Shown one piece after another: positions 8,355-16,445 of a stretch of DNA of 48,017 bases. This stretch comes from Candidatus Eiseniibacteriota bacterium (lineage in GTDB: Bacteria; Eisenbacteria; RBG-16-71-46; CAIMUX01), in the NCBI GenBank assembly GCA_029569475.1, contig JAKQSZ010000046.1:1-48017 (forward strand), written 5' to 3'. The position numbers were made by a program, and so were the translations under genes. Under the pieces are notes generated by a model that saw only the letters and a list, made by a program, of their open reading frames with translations, was not told where the DNA came from and did no database searches. How positions within the stretch are numbered: position 1 is the first letter of the stretch; the number at the start of each line of letters is the position of its first letter.

Positions 8355-8383
8355 TTGACCCAGGTCGTTACAGGCTCTATCCT
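8355..8383 (+). promoter_or_regulatory. Sigma70-like promoter for the small exported protein
   Basis: TTGACC (8355-8360), a 17-nt spacer, then TATCCT (8378-8383). This would start transcription near 8390, about 87 nt before the GTG at 8477. The rest of the 8057-8476 gap has no convincing gene. Confidence 0.45.
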
Positions 8384-8476
8384 TCCGCCGTTTGGCCGAG
8401 GGCTGAAGCCATCCACACCAGAGTGACCTGCCCCACCGAAGCCCGCCGGCGTCCTCGCGGACGAAAGGAGAGAGCC

Positions 8477-8827
8477 GTGTCCAGGAAGAATCACTTTCCG
8501 GTCGCATGGGTCTGGCTTGTCCAGGCGCTCCTTCTGGCCTTCCTGACGTTATTCGCAGCGGAACGATCCGCCGCCTTGGTGGAAGATCCGATCCCCGATC
8601 CATTCGGACATCAGGAAGATGGTGACGGCGACGAGTGGCCGGAATCCGGGCCTCCTCCGTTCCAGGTCAGCGTCTCCGAGTTCGAGCCGACACCCGCCGC
8701 CGCACCGGCGCGGCCCATGTCCGGTCAGAGAGCGGCGCCCGCCGGTGATCAGGCTGGGACCCTCACCGCCGCCGATCTGGCAAGCTGGTACGCACGCTGG
8801 ATCGGTCCATGGATCCGTGTCAGGTAG
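8477..8827 (+). CDS. Small exported protein of unknown function
   Basis: 116 residues from GTG 8477, which has AAAGGAG at a good distance. Upstream in-frame codons lack a ribosome site and extend through the predicted promoter. An N-terminal hydrophobic segment (VAWVWLVQALLLAFLTLFAA) is followed by an acidic, Pro-rich mature chain (DPIPDPFGHQEDGDGDEWPESG). No family is recognised. The last codons and the stop lie in the first unit of the 19-nt minisatellite starting at 8811, so the C-terminus (WIRVR) may have been set by repeat expansion. Coding status is moderate: signal, start and promoter agree, but there is no homology support. Confidence 0.55.
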   Translation: MSRKNHFPVAWVWLVQALLLAFLTLFAAERSAALVEDPIPDPFGHQEDGDGDEWPESGPPPFQVSVSEFEPTPAAAPARPMSGQRAAPAGDQAGTLTAADLASWYARWIGPWIRVR

Positions 8828-8984
8828 GCGGATCCATGCAAGGTGGGTGGATCCATGGCAGCCAGATGGGTCCATGCCAGGGGGCTGGATCCATGTCGGG
8901 CAAGTGGATCCACGCCAGTGGGCTGTTGATCATGTCGGGTAGGCCGGACCCATGTCAGGTAAGTGGATCCATGTCAGGTAGGCC
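8811..8984 (+). repeat. 19-nt minisatellite, about 9 copies
   Basis: Units of consensus GGATCCATGTCAGGTAGGC begin at 8811, 8830, 8849, 8868, 8887 and 8906. A diverged or lengthened unit spans 8925-8945, and units follow at 8946 and 8965. The first six keep an exact 19-nt period. The array covers the 3' end of the small exported gene and most of the gap before the sigma54 activator. Units are contiguous without spacers, which rules out CRISPR. Confidence 0.9.
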
Positions 8985-9048
8985 GTTGTTCCAGTGATTA
9001 CGTAGAGGGAGATGAGACCAAGGGGTTGGTCGTTCGAAGGGATTGACC

Positions 9049-11484
9049 ATGACGGACGCTGATTCGAACCCTGCTGCACGAAACGAACGGGAGTCTTCGG
9101 CTGCGGTGGGCCCGGTGGGTCCCACCGGGCTTGTGCGGGTCTATCTGGAGGGGGGCGCGATCTCCGACGCGGTCAACCTGGCCAGGACCATCCTGTCTTC
9201 CACGCCAGAGATCTCCGAGGCGGATCAGATCCGCGTCCTGCTCGCGGAAGGTCTGCGCCTGCTCGGCGACCACACGGGAGCGAAGAGGGAGCGTGGCCTC
9301 GTCACGTCGCGCGCGCCCGGTATCGAACTGCTCGACGCCCACCTGCTGGTGCACGAGGGGGACTACGCCGGCTGCATCCGCCTGTTCTCGGCTCGCTCCG
9401 CGATCCCGGCCAGGGACCGTGACGACGTGACGCTGCAGCTCGTCGTCGCACAGTGCCAGGCTCGGCTCAATGAACTCGCCGCGAGCCGGCAAACCCTCAA
9501 CTGGGTCATGGCCCAATCCGAACGACTGCGCTACCAGGAAGGGGTCGCCGACGGGATGATGGCGATGGCCCTGGTGGACCGCCAGGAGGGTTGGTGGGAC
9601 CGGGCCGAGGGGCTGCTCGTGCGCACGCGGCAGATCTATCGGGATCTTGGGCTCAGCCGCAAGTTCACCCAGGCCACCTTGAACCTCGGCGTGCAGCGCC
9701 TCAAGCGCGGTCAGCTCAGCTTCGCGGTCGAGATGCTCCAGGAGGCAGTCTCGCGTTCGCGGGAGATCTCCGATGTGCCGGTCGAGGCTTCGGCTCGCAT
9801 GATGCTCGGGCTTGCCTTGACCAGGCTCGGTCGCGGCGCGGAAGCGCGAGGAGAACTCGCGCGTGGACTCCGTCTGGCGCGTCGCCAACAGGCTCCACGC
9901 CGGCTTGCGATCGCCCTGGAGACCGTGGGGGAGTACCACCTTTCGCAAGCATTCCCGGCTCGCGCGCGGCTCGCCTTGCGCCGCGCCTTGGGCGTTGCGA
10001 GGAACATCGCCCCCGACGGCGACATCGTTCCCGAGGTTCTCCGGCGTCTTGCCGAAGTTGAACTGCAGACCGCCAACGCGCAGGCCGCGATGGAACTGGC
10101 GGAGGCGGCCGCGACCCGGGCGCGCAAGGCCGGGGACCGCTACGAGTTGGCCACCGCGCTGCGATGCGTGGCGGAAGCCAGGCTTCTGACCGGCGACCGC
10201 GCTGGGGGGCGGTCCAGATTGCGGGAGGCGTTGGAACTGCTGACCTCCCTGCGCGAGCTCTTCGAGGCGGACCGGGTGCGCACGTTGCTGGGACGCGCCT
10301 CGGAGGCATTTTGCGGGTCGGATTGCCGATCAGCTTCCGGGTCGGCCGTGCCTGGTTCGGCGGCGGCTTCCCCGGAGACTTCCGCTGCGGCCGACTCTCG
10401 GACTTCGACAGCGGGGTCCTCCGAAACGTCCGGCACGTCCCCGGCGGAGCGCTCTCCACGCCGGCGGTCCGCCGCCGTTGCTGGCGCGGGAGCTGATTCG
10501 CTGCTGGGGATCCTGGCGCGCCACGGAATGATCGGGAGATCGCCCGCGCTGCTGCTGGTGATGGAAGAGGCGCTCAAGGTGGCGCGGCATCGGATCCCGG
10601 TGTTGATCCAAGGCGAGACCGGAACAGGCAAGGAGCTGCTGGCCCGGGCGCTTCACTATCTGAGCCCCTGGGCCGAAGGGCCCCTGGTGGCCTTTTCCTG
10701 CGTCACCTGTCCGCGCGACCTGCTCGACGCCGAGTTGTTCGGGCATGTCCGTGGCGCCTACACCGGAGCGCGTGACGCGCGGCGCGGGCTGGTCCGCGCA
10801 TCGCAGGGGGGAACGCTGTTCCTGGACGAGGTCGGCGAGTTGCCCCTCGAGTCCCAAGGGAGGCTCCTGCGTCTGCTTGATTCCGGGGAGGTGCGCCCGC
10901 TGGGGTCCGACCGCTCGCTCAACGTCGAGACGCGCATCGTGTCGGCGACCAATGCAGATCTGGAAGAGCAGGTGCGTCAGGGACGGTTCCGCCAAGACCT
11001 CTTCTTCCGTCTCGCGCATGTCAACCTGGTGCTTCCTCCATTGCGCGACCGGCGCGAGGACGTACCGCTCCTCGTGGATCACTATGTGAGCGAGGCCCGC
11101 CAGGGCGGGATGCCGGCCTTTGCCGGGTTCTCGGCCGACGTCGCGGGGAGGATGGCGGAGTACGACTGGCCCGGGAACATCCGCCAGCTTCGCGCGGAAG
11201 TGTTGCGGATCGCGGCCTTGACTGCTCCTGGGGAGATTGTCCATGCCTGGCGTCCGCCAACCCCCTGGAGACACGAGGAACCCTCCGCGCGTCACGCGGC
11301 CTCGCCGCACAAGCTCGATCCATCGGATCCGGAAGCCCTCCGCCGGCTTCTGCGGATTCATCGAGGACGCGTGTCGGCGGTGGCCCGGGCGTCAGGGATC
11401 TCTCGCTCGCACTTGTACAGATTGCTGGCGCGCTATGGAATCAAGCCGGATGTGATGCGCGAGGACCCGCTGGACCGTACCTGA
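9049..11484 (+). CDS. Sigma54-dependent transcriptional activator with TPR sensor domain
   Basis: 811 residues from ATG 9049, preceded by AAGGG at 7 nt; the TTG six bases upstream is less well placed. Residues about 25-420 are TPR-like helical repeats (ARGELARGLRLARRQQAPRR, ARLALRRALGVARNI), replacing the usual receiver or GAF domain. A Ser/Ala/Thr-rich linker (about 425-480) precedes the AAA+ domain: Walker A GETGTGKE (522-529), GAYTGA loop (569-574; the usual form is GAFTGA), Walker B with D593, and WPGNIRQLR. A C-terminal Fis-like helix-turn-helix (VSAVARASGISRSHLYRLLARYGI) binds DNA. It would remodel sigma54 polymerase in response to a protein or ligand bound by the TPRs. No sigma54 promoter (-24 GG/-12 GC) was recognised in the window, so its targets are unknown. 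Confidence 0.9.
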   Translation: MTDADSNPAARNERESSAAVGPVGPTGLVRVYLEGGAISDAVNLARTILSSTPEISEADQIRVLLAEGLRLLGDHTGAKRERGLVTSRAPGIELLDAHLLVHEGDYAGCIRLFSARSAIPARDRDDVTLQLVVAQCQARLNELAASRQTLNWVMAQSERLRYQEGVADGMMAMALVDRQEGWWDRAEGLLVRTRQIYRDLGLSRKFTQATLNLGVQRLKRGQLSFAVEMLQEAVSRSREISDVPVEASARMMLGLALTRLGRGAEARGELARGLRLARRQQAPRRLAIALETVGEYHLSQAFPARARLALRRALGVARNIAPDGDIVPEVLRRLAEVELQTANAQAAMELAEAAATRARKAGDRYELATALRCVAEARLLTGDRAGGRSRLREALELLTSLRELFEADRVRTLLGRASEAFCGSDCRSASGSAVPGSAAASPETSAAADSRTSTAGSSETSGTSPAERSPRRRSAAVAGAGADSLLGILARHGMIGRSPALLLVMEEALKVARHRIPVLIQGETGTGKELLARALHYLSPWAEGPLVAFSCVTCPRDLLDAELFGHVRGAYTGARDARRGLVRASQGGTLFLDEVGELPLESQGRLLRLLDSGEVRPLGSDRSLNVETRIVSATNADLEEQVRQGRFRQDLFFRLAHVNLVLPPLRDRREDVPLLVDHYVSEARQGGMPAFAGFSADVAGRMAEYDWPGNIRQLRAEVLRIAALTAPGEIVHAWRPPTPWRHEEPSARHAASPHKLDPSDPEALRRLLRIHRGRVSAVARASGISRSHLYRLLARYGIKPDVMREDPLDRT

Positions 11485-11583
11485 AGCGATCGCCCCAGCA
11501 TCCAGCGGTTCCCGCTTGCTGAAGCCGCGAGCGGCTGGCGAGTCCATCCGGACCCGACCAGCCGCGCGCGAAGTCGATAGGGA

Positions 11584-11612
11584 CTATCTCCTTACGAAAG
11601 CTATCTCCTTAC
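11584..11612. repeat. 12-nt direct repeat spanning the protease stop codon
   Basis: CTATCTCCTTAC occurs at 11584-11595 and again at 11601-11612, a 17-nt period. On the minus strand each copy reads GTA AGG AGA TAG, so the last codons and the stop of the metalloprotease are duplicated. Confidence 0.85.
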
Positions 11613-14558
11613 CACAAGAGAGCGCGTGGCCGTGAAGCTCCCCGCCTGCATCTTGTAGAAGTAGACGCCCGACGGCGCGAGGTTGCCTTGCGCATCCGTA
11701 CCGTCCCAGGAGACCTGGTGCGAGCCGGCCTCGAAGCTGCGGTCGGCCAGCATCCGGACAAGGCGTCCGGAAACGTCAAAGATGCTCAACCGCACCGCCG
11801 ATGCCACCGGCACCTCGAAGTTGATGTTGGATCCCTGGCTGGTCGGGTTGGGCCGGCTGCCCGTCAGGGAGAACCTGGCCGTGTTTCCGACGTCGAGCGT
11901 GACGTCGCTCGGTCCGAACGACGCCAGGATCTCGAAGTCGTCGATTCCCGCCTCGACGAGCGAGCCGTCCCCGAGGTCGCTGGCGACGAACTTGAATTGC
12001 ACGTTGCCGAGATTGGCGCCATAGAGCGCGTAGAGATCGAAGTCGACCTTGTCCCAGGCATTGGACGAGGCCATGGTGCGCTCCACGTCGGTCCAGGTTC
12101 CGCCGTTGTTGCGAACCTGAACGACCCACGTGTCCGCGTTCGGAGAGCCGCCCAGGTCGTTCGAGTACCAGCGGAAGAACTTGACAGCGGCCTCGCCGGC
12201 GCCGGTCAGGTCATAGACGGGGCTATAGAGCGTGGTGGCGCCGCCGTCCACGTCGTTGGTGCCGTCCCCTGATCCTGGAGGAGCGTTGCCGGTGATCCAG
12301 CAGATCGTTCCGGGAGCCGGGGTGTGGTCGTCTTCCGGCTGCGCGCTCGTCCCGTTCGGGTCGACGCGTTCCCAGACGCCGGTGGTCGCGTTGTCGCCGC
12401 CCTCGAGGTTCACGCTCCAGCCCGACGGCGCCTCGATGTTGTCGTAGACCGTGGCCACGTCGAAGGCGTGAACCACCTGCGGCGCGAGTGACGGGTTGTT
12501 CCGAGTGTTGCCGGCCTCGTCTCGCCCGCGGATGTAGTACTCCACCTCGGAGGGCTTCGTCAGATTCGGGATCGTTCCCACGAACTCGTCCGGTTGGCCG
12601 GTGGGAGACATGGGAGTCCAGGTGAAGGGGCCGCCGTTGACGGAGTAGCGCACCCGGAGAGAGTCCTCGACCAACGTGCTGCTGGTCGAGTAGATCTCAG
12701 CGACGACCTGGGCGTCGCCTTCGGTTGTCCGGGTGGCGAGGGGGGTGTGGTTGATCACCACGCCCACGAGAATCTCGGGACAGATGAAGCCGTCGCCGTC
12801 CGTGTCGTGATTGCGCGCCGCGGTGCAGTAGATATCGTAGTTGGGGGTGCCGTCACCCAGGTCGCCGTTGTCGTCATCGGCCATGAAGGTCGCCAGAACC
12901 TGGTCGTCCTGGAAGCGAGGACGATGCAGGAGCCGGCCCACGTGCCAGTTCGTAGCGGAGATGAGCCGCGCCTGGTCCACCCCGTAGACCTGGATCAGGA
13001 GCTGGAGCGCGTCCCAGTGGAAGCCGGCGATGATCTGGCCGTCGTGGTGAACCGAGCCGTTCAGGTTCTCGGGGTACTGCAGGCTGTTCAGCGAATTGCG
13101 GATCCCGCCGCTGCAGTTGTTCAGATAGAAACCGCGCCCGATGATCGATTCCATGGTCATGTGGTTGGCCAGGACGTCGGAGTTGCCCTCGCCCAGTCCC
13201 TCATTGCCCTGGCCCCCGATGAGCGCGTTCTGCACCCCGTGGCCGAACTCATGATGGACCACGCCCATGATCTCTCCGGTGTTACCGCATCCGCCGCCCT
13301 CGGCGTAGAAGTTGATCGTTCCATCCCAGTAGGCGTTGCAGGTCATGGGACGGCTGACGTTCGCCTGGATCCTCGTGTTGGAGTAGGCGAATCCGGGAGC
13401 GAACGTCTCGAAGAAGTCATGGATGTCGTTGACCGCCCGGTAGACGTCCTTCTCGTCCTTCTGGGAGTTGCCGTCGCTGAAGTCGATCTGGAGCGGCACG
13501 CCGGGAGTGGCGACGCCGTTGAACGTCCCTTCGGCGCCGGCGACGTTGTTGAGGTCGACGTACGGGCTGTAAAGGTCGGCCGTGACGTCGCGCGCATCAT
13601 TGCCCGCGTAAGGAACGGTCCAGTTGCCGTCGCCGTCGGCATAGGCGTTGCCCACCCCCGCGATCTGAACGCGGAGATAGGGCATCGTCTCGGGGTTCTG
13701 CCCCTCGCAGTAGGAAGGCCGTTGGACGTCGGCCTCGGTCGTTCCCTGGTAATCGAGGAAGTGAATGTCGTTGAAGCGCCAGAGAATCTGCCCGTCGTGC
13801 GCATCAACGTGAGTCACCCAGATTCCGATCGGGTCGGCCGTCCGAACGCGGACCCTCCAGACGAGGTGATGCTCGACCTCGGTCGCGCTCACCGGCACCG
13901 GAAGGACAAGCAGCGTGGTCGCGCCGTCGAGCGAGTCGGTGGCCGGGTCGAAGTTCACGCCCCGCCGCGCGATGTCCTCCGCGACGGCCGCGGGGATCGA
14001 GGGGTTCGAGCGGACCGCGATGTTCTGGTAGACATCGGACCCCGCCACGAAGAGGCGACCCTGCTCGGTGAAGATGAGACGAACACGGCCGCCCCAGACG
14101 TCGATGCCGTTGTAGGTCTGCTGGTAGTGGACGGCCCACTTGCCGGCAGCGTGCGGGACGACCTCGAGCCGAAGGTCGTTCATGTCGGCTCGGAAGACCT
14201 CGTGATTGGCCTCGATGACGCCGCGGGCCGCAGCCACAGCGTCCTCCTCCGTGAAGAGGCCGCCAGCGACCTGCACGCCCGTGCCATAGAAGCTGCTAGG
14301 GGTCGACGTGTGCGGGTTCCAGGAGTGGACGGCCCATTGGCCTCCGTTGACGGCGCTGAAGGCGGTCACCGCCCGCTGCTTCGCGGCGTCGTCGGCGGAC
14401 CTGTTGTAGGCATGTCGAGAGACCTCGGTGAGAGGAATCTCGTACGAATGGTGGTTCTCCGGCTCGACGAAGGCGCCGGCTGATCCAGCGGCAAGGACCA
14501 TGGCCGCCGCGGAGAGCCACGACCGGACGCGGGATCTGTGTTGCTGCAAAAGCATCAT
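11601..14558 (-). CDS. Secreted M36/gluzincin-like metalloprotease with FlgD-Ig C-terminus
   Basis: 985 residues. A signal peptide (about 1-30, SAAAMVLAAGSAGA) is followed by an FTP-like propeptide (about 45-260; WAVHYQQTYNGIDVWGGRV is typical). The catalytic domain has zinc motif H436-E-F-G-H440 and E457 in GLGEGNSD, which is the fungalysin/M36 pattern (HEYGH…GEGWSD) and distinguishes it from classic M4. DTDGDGFICPE may be a calcium loop. Then come an Ig-like segment, a MAM/jelly-roll-like region with DDHTPAPGT, and a C-terminal FlgD-type module (SIFDVSGRLV…SGVYFYKM). The start at 14558 is supported by AAGGAG upstream. It probably degrades extracellular protein while attached or released by way of its C-terminal module. 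The same module occurs on four other proteins here. Confidence 0.9.
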   Translation of the reverse strand: MMLLQQHRSRVRSWLSAAAMVLAAGSAGAFVEPENHHSYEIPLTEVSRHAYNRSADDAAKQRAVTAFSAVNGGQWAVHSWNPHTSTPSSFYGTGVQVAGGLFTEEDAVAAARGVIEANHEVFRADMNDLRLEVVPHAAGKWAVHYQQTYNGIDVWGGRVRLIFTEQGRLFVAGSDVYQNIAVRSNPSIPAAVAEDIARRGVNFDPATDSLDGATTLLVLPVPVSATEVEHHLVWRVRVRTADPIGIWVTHVDAHDGQILWRFNDIHFLDYQGTTEADVQRPSYCEGQNPETMPYLRVQIAGVGNAYADGDGNWTVPYAGNDARDVTADLYSPYVDLNNVAGAEGTFNGVATPGVPLQIDFSDGNSQKDEKDVYRAVNDIHDFFETFAPGFAYSNTRIQANVSRPMTCNAYWDGTINFYAEGGGCGNTGEIMGVVHHEFGHGVQNALIGGQGNEGLGEGNSDVLANHMTMESIIGRGFYLNNCSGGIRNSLNSLQYPENLNGSVHHDGQIIAGFHWDALQLLIQVYGVDQARLISATNWHVGRLLHRPRFQDDQVLATFMADDDNGDLGDGTPNYDIYCTAARNHDTDGDGFICPEILVGVVINHTPLATRTTEGDAQVVAEIYSTSSTLVEDSLRVRYSVNGGPFTWTPMSPTGQPDEFVGTIPNLTKPSEVEYYIRGRDEAGNTRNNPSLAPQVVHAFDVATVYDNIEAPSGWSVNLEGGDNATTGVWERVDPNGTSAQPEDDHTPAPGTICWITGNAPPGSGDGTNDVDGGATTLYSPVYDLTGAGEAAVKFFRWYSNDLGGSPNADTWVVQVRNNGGTWTDVERTMASSNAWDKVDFDLYALYGANLGNVQFKFVASDLGDGSLVEAGIDDFEILASFGPSDVTLDVGNTARFSLTGSRPNPTSQGSNINFEVPVASAVRLSIFDVSGRLVRMLADRSFEAGSHQVSWDGTDAQGNLAPSGVYFYKMQAGSFTATRSLVVRR

Positions 14559-14930
14559 CCCTTGGAATCTCCTTCTATGAGGTGGGCGAGCTCCCTTTTC
14601 CAGGCGAGCGAGGGAGCCGGCACCGGTGGGTGGGTGCTTCCTGCGGAAGGCTGTCTTAGTTGCCAGCCCGGCCGGCAGGCTACAGAAGAGTCTACCTGAT
14701 CGGGGGGCGGGCCTTCAACGAAGGGAAGCTTTCAGCCCGGCATGCCCCGCAGATAGCTCACCCCACCGAGTAGTTCCATCTGCCCCAGGATCCACGACGC
14801 GCGTCCACGGAAATAGGCGGATGGTCGATCCGCGTGACATCGAAGCCCGAGTGCGTGAGGAAGTTCTGGTCCTCCGCGGCGATGATCGGCATCTTCGATC
14901 CGCACATCAACGCCGGGCAGCCTGGCGAGG
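14559..14930. other. Intergenic region upstream of metalloprotease
   Basis: This gap between two leftward genes contains a candidate minus-strand promoter (separate entry). A 49-codon minus-strand ORF around 14759-14908 was considered, but there is no recognisable family or ribosome site. No stronger feature is seen. Confidence 0.35.
14689..14718 (-). promoter_or_regulatory. Possible promoter of the metalloprotease gene
   Basis: Read on the minus strand: TTGAAG (14718-14713), an 18-nt spacer, then TAGACT (14694-14689). Both are 4/6 matches to the sigma70 consensus, about 130 nt before the ATG. Confidence 0.3.
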
Positions 14931-15776
14931 CTACACAGCCGGGCCCGGCTGCGTGTCCGCCGCAGCCTTCGAACGCGCAGTTCGGCGGCGCGCGGCAAAC
15001 CAGATCATCCCGAGCGCCGGGCCAAGGAGAAGGGCGGAGGCCGGCTCCGGTACCGGCTGAGTGGTTTCTTCGCCAAACAACACCGACATGCTCGCGCGGC
15101 CGGAGTGATCGGACCCGCCCAGAGGCCTGCCCTCGACCGTGGTCACGCTCGCGTCGATCGAACTCGAGAGGCTGTAGTAGTAGGTCTGACCTTCCGCCAG
15201 GTCCAACCGGATCGGAAGATCAAGGCGAAACGCCCCGGGGCTGGTGAAGCGCCAGACGTCCATGAAGAGGGACCTGTTCTGTTCGTCCATGATGTTCAGT
15301 GTCACCAGGCCCAGGCCCGCGGCAGGTCCGGCCGCCTCGATGTAGCCGTCCACGAGGAGGGGCAGATCGACCGGCCCATTGCCGCCGGCGATCGTGAAGG
15401 ATCCATAGGTACCGCCGTTGGTCCGGCCCCACGCGGCGCCCTGGTGGGGAGGGATCTCAGAGAGCGATGCGAACGTCTCGCCGTGGAAGCCGCGGGCATC
15501 GAGGCGAAGCATCGAAGAGCCGAGGTCTCCGAACCGATCCTCGGCGCGGGCTTGCTGGCTGCCCGTCCAGAGGAGCGGGTTTTGTTCCTGGTAGTGATCC
15601 TCGTCCCTCCCGTCGTCGCCGTACACCCCGGCCTCGGCCCAACCGCCAGCATTGAGCAGGTCTCCCCAAAGGATTGTCCCGGCCTCGGCGAAGGGGGTAT
15701 GACAGGCGAGAATGAAGGCCACGGCCGCCAACGGGCGGAGAGCGTGGCGGACTGCATAGCGGCACTGCATGATCAT
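14931..15776 (-). CDS. PEP-CTERM exported protein
   Basis: 281 residues. A signal peptide (about 5-32, LRPLAAVAFILACHTPFAEAG) leads to a beta-rich extracellular domain of unknown function. The C-terminus is a textbook PEP-CTERM sorting signal: VPEPAS, a hydrophobic helix (ALLLGPALGMIWFAA), then RRRTAR. Such proteins are processed by an exosortase (EpsH/XrtA class) during export, usually linked to exopolysaccharide. No exosortase is in the window. GGAGG just upstream supports the ATG at 15776 or the ATG two codons later; the longer upstream reading has no signal-like features and is rejected. The mature part (WGDLLNAGGWAEAG, FMDVWRFTSPGAFRLDLP) resembles generic PEP-CTERM jelly-roll sequences. 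Confidence 0.85.
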   Translation of the reverse strand: MIMQCRYAVRHALRPLAAVAFILACHTPFAEAGTILWGDLLNAGGWAEAGVYGDDGRDEDHYQEQNPLLWTGSQQARAEDRFGDLGSSMLRLDARGFHGETFASLSEIPPHQGAAWGRTNGGTYGSFTIAGGNGPVDLPLLVDGYIEAAGPAAGLGLVTLNIMDEQNRSLFMDVWRFTSPGAFRLDLPIRLDLAEGQTYYYSLSSSIDASVTTVEGRPLGGSDHSGRASMSVLFGEETTQPVPEPASALLLGPALGMIWFAARRRTARSKAAADTQPGPAV

Positions 15777-16445
15777 GAACCTCCGATGTGAGTGCTCGTG
15801 AGACGACCGCCTCCGCGCGCGCGGATGGCGCGCCGTGACGGAGAAAGGGCGCCCGGGCTTGCGGCTGTTGTCGCTCAACCGCCGCGCAGCCTCGAACCCC
15901 CTGAGAGAGCGGGGCGGCATTCCGCCCTCCGAGGCTCAACACGCGAAGGATCGAAAAGCGAACAAGGGAATGCTCATCATGGTCTGTGGGGAGAGACGAA
16001 GCATCGCGATTCACGTCGGTAGCGAACGCTGTCCCCCCAGGTACGGCCGAAACCCTCGCACCGTACAGGTTCGATCGCGCAGACCACGCCGCGGGCGGGG
16101 ACGCGATGCTGCCTGCACGACGCGCAGGGCCGGCGGATGTCGGGGCGCGGGGCACCCCCGCAGGCCCTGATCGGGCGATCTCCCACCGGTGGCCCCACTC
16201 CTTTCCATGGCTGCTTGCGGGGTGCCCCGGCCGTCTTGGCAGGATCTTCTCGATGGCCTGGTTCTTGACGGCGCGCTTGTCGTCTCAGGATCCCCTTTCC
16301 CAATCCATGGTCAAGCAGCTCGGGATGGCACCGGTCCGGGATCCTTGATCGCAGGTGGGGAGGTACCTATGGTTACAGGCAAATCTACCGCCCGACCGAA
16401 TACCGCCAGGTAATGAGAAACGGCTCTGCAGGAAAGGAACACGAG
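15777..16445. other. Divergent intergenic region before the LVIVD genes
   Basis: A 669-bp gap between the leftward PEP-CTERM gene and the rightward LVIVD gene. A candidate promoter lies at 16345-16373 (separate entry). Short ORFs on both strands here have no ribosome sites or recognisable families and are treated as noise. Confidence 0.4.
16345..16373 (+). promoter_or_regulatory. Possible promoter of first LVIVD gene
   Basis: TTGATC (16345-16350), exactly 17 nt, then TATGGT (16368-16373). Each hexamer matches the sigma70 consensus at 4/6 positions. It lies about 70 nt before ATG 16446. Confidence 0.35.

Noticed and set aside
8811..8984. CRISPR array
   Set aside because: Units are contiguous 19-mers with no unique spacers and no cas genes nearby.
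12594..14483. 629-codon plus-strand ORF
   Set aside because: Entirely antisense to the metalloprotease, which has motifs, signal and start; long antisense frames are expected at this GC content.
14732..14998. Minus-strand ORF ending YFRGRASWILGQMELLGG, or the overlapping 49-codon frame, as a gene remnant
   Set aside because: Neither frame has a ribosome site or a recognisable family; the similarity is too weak to call.
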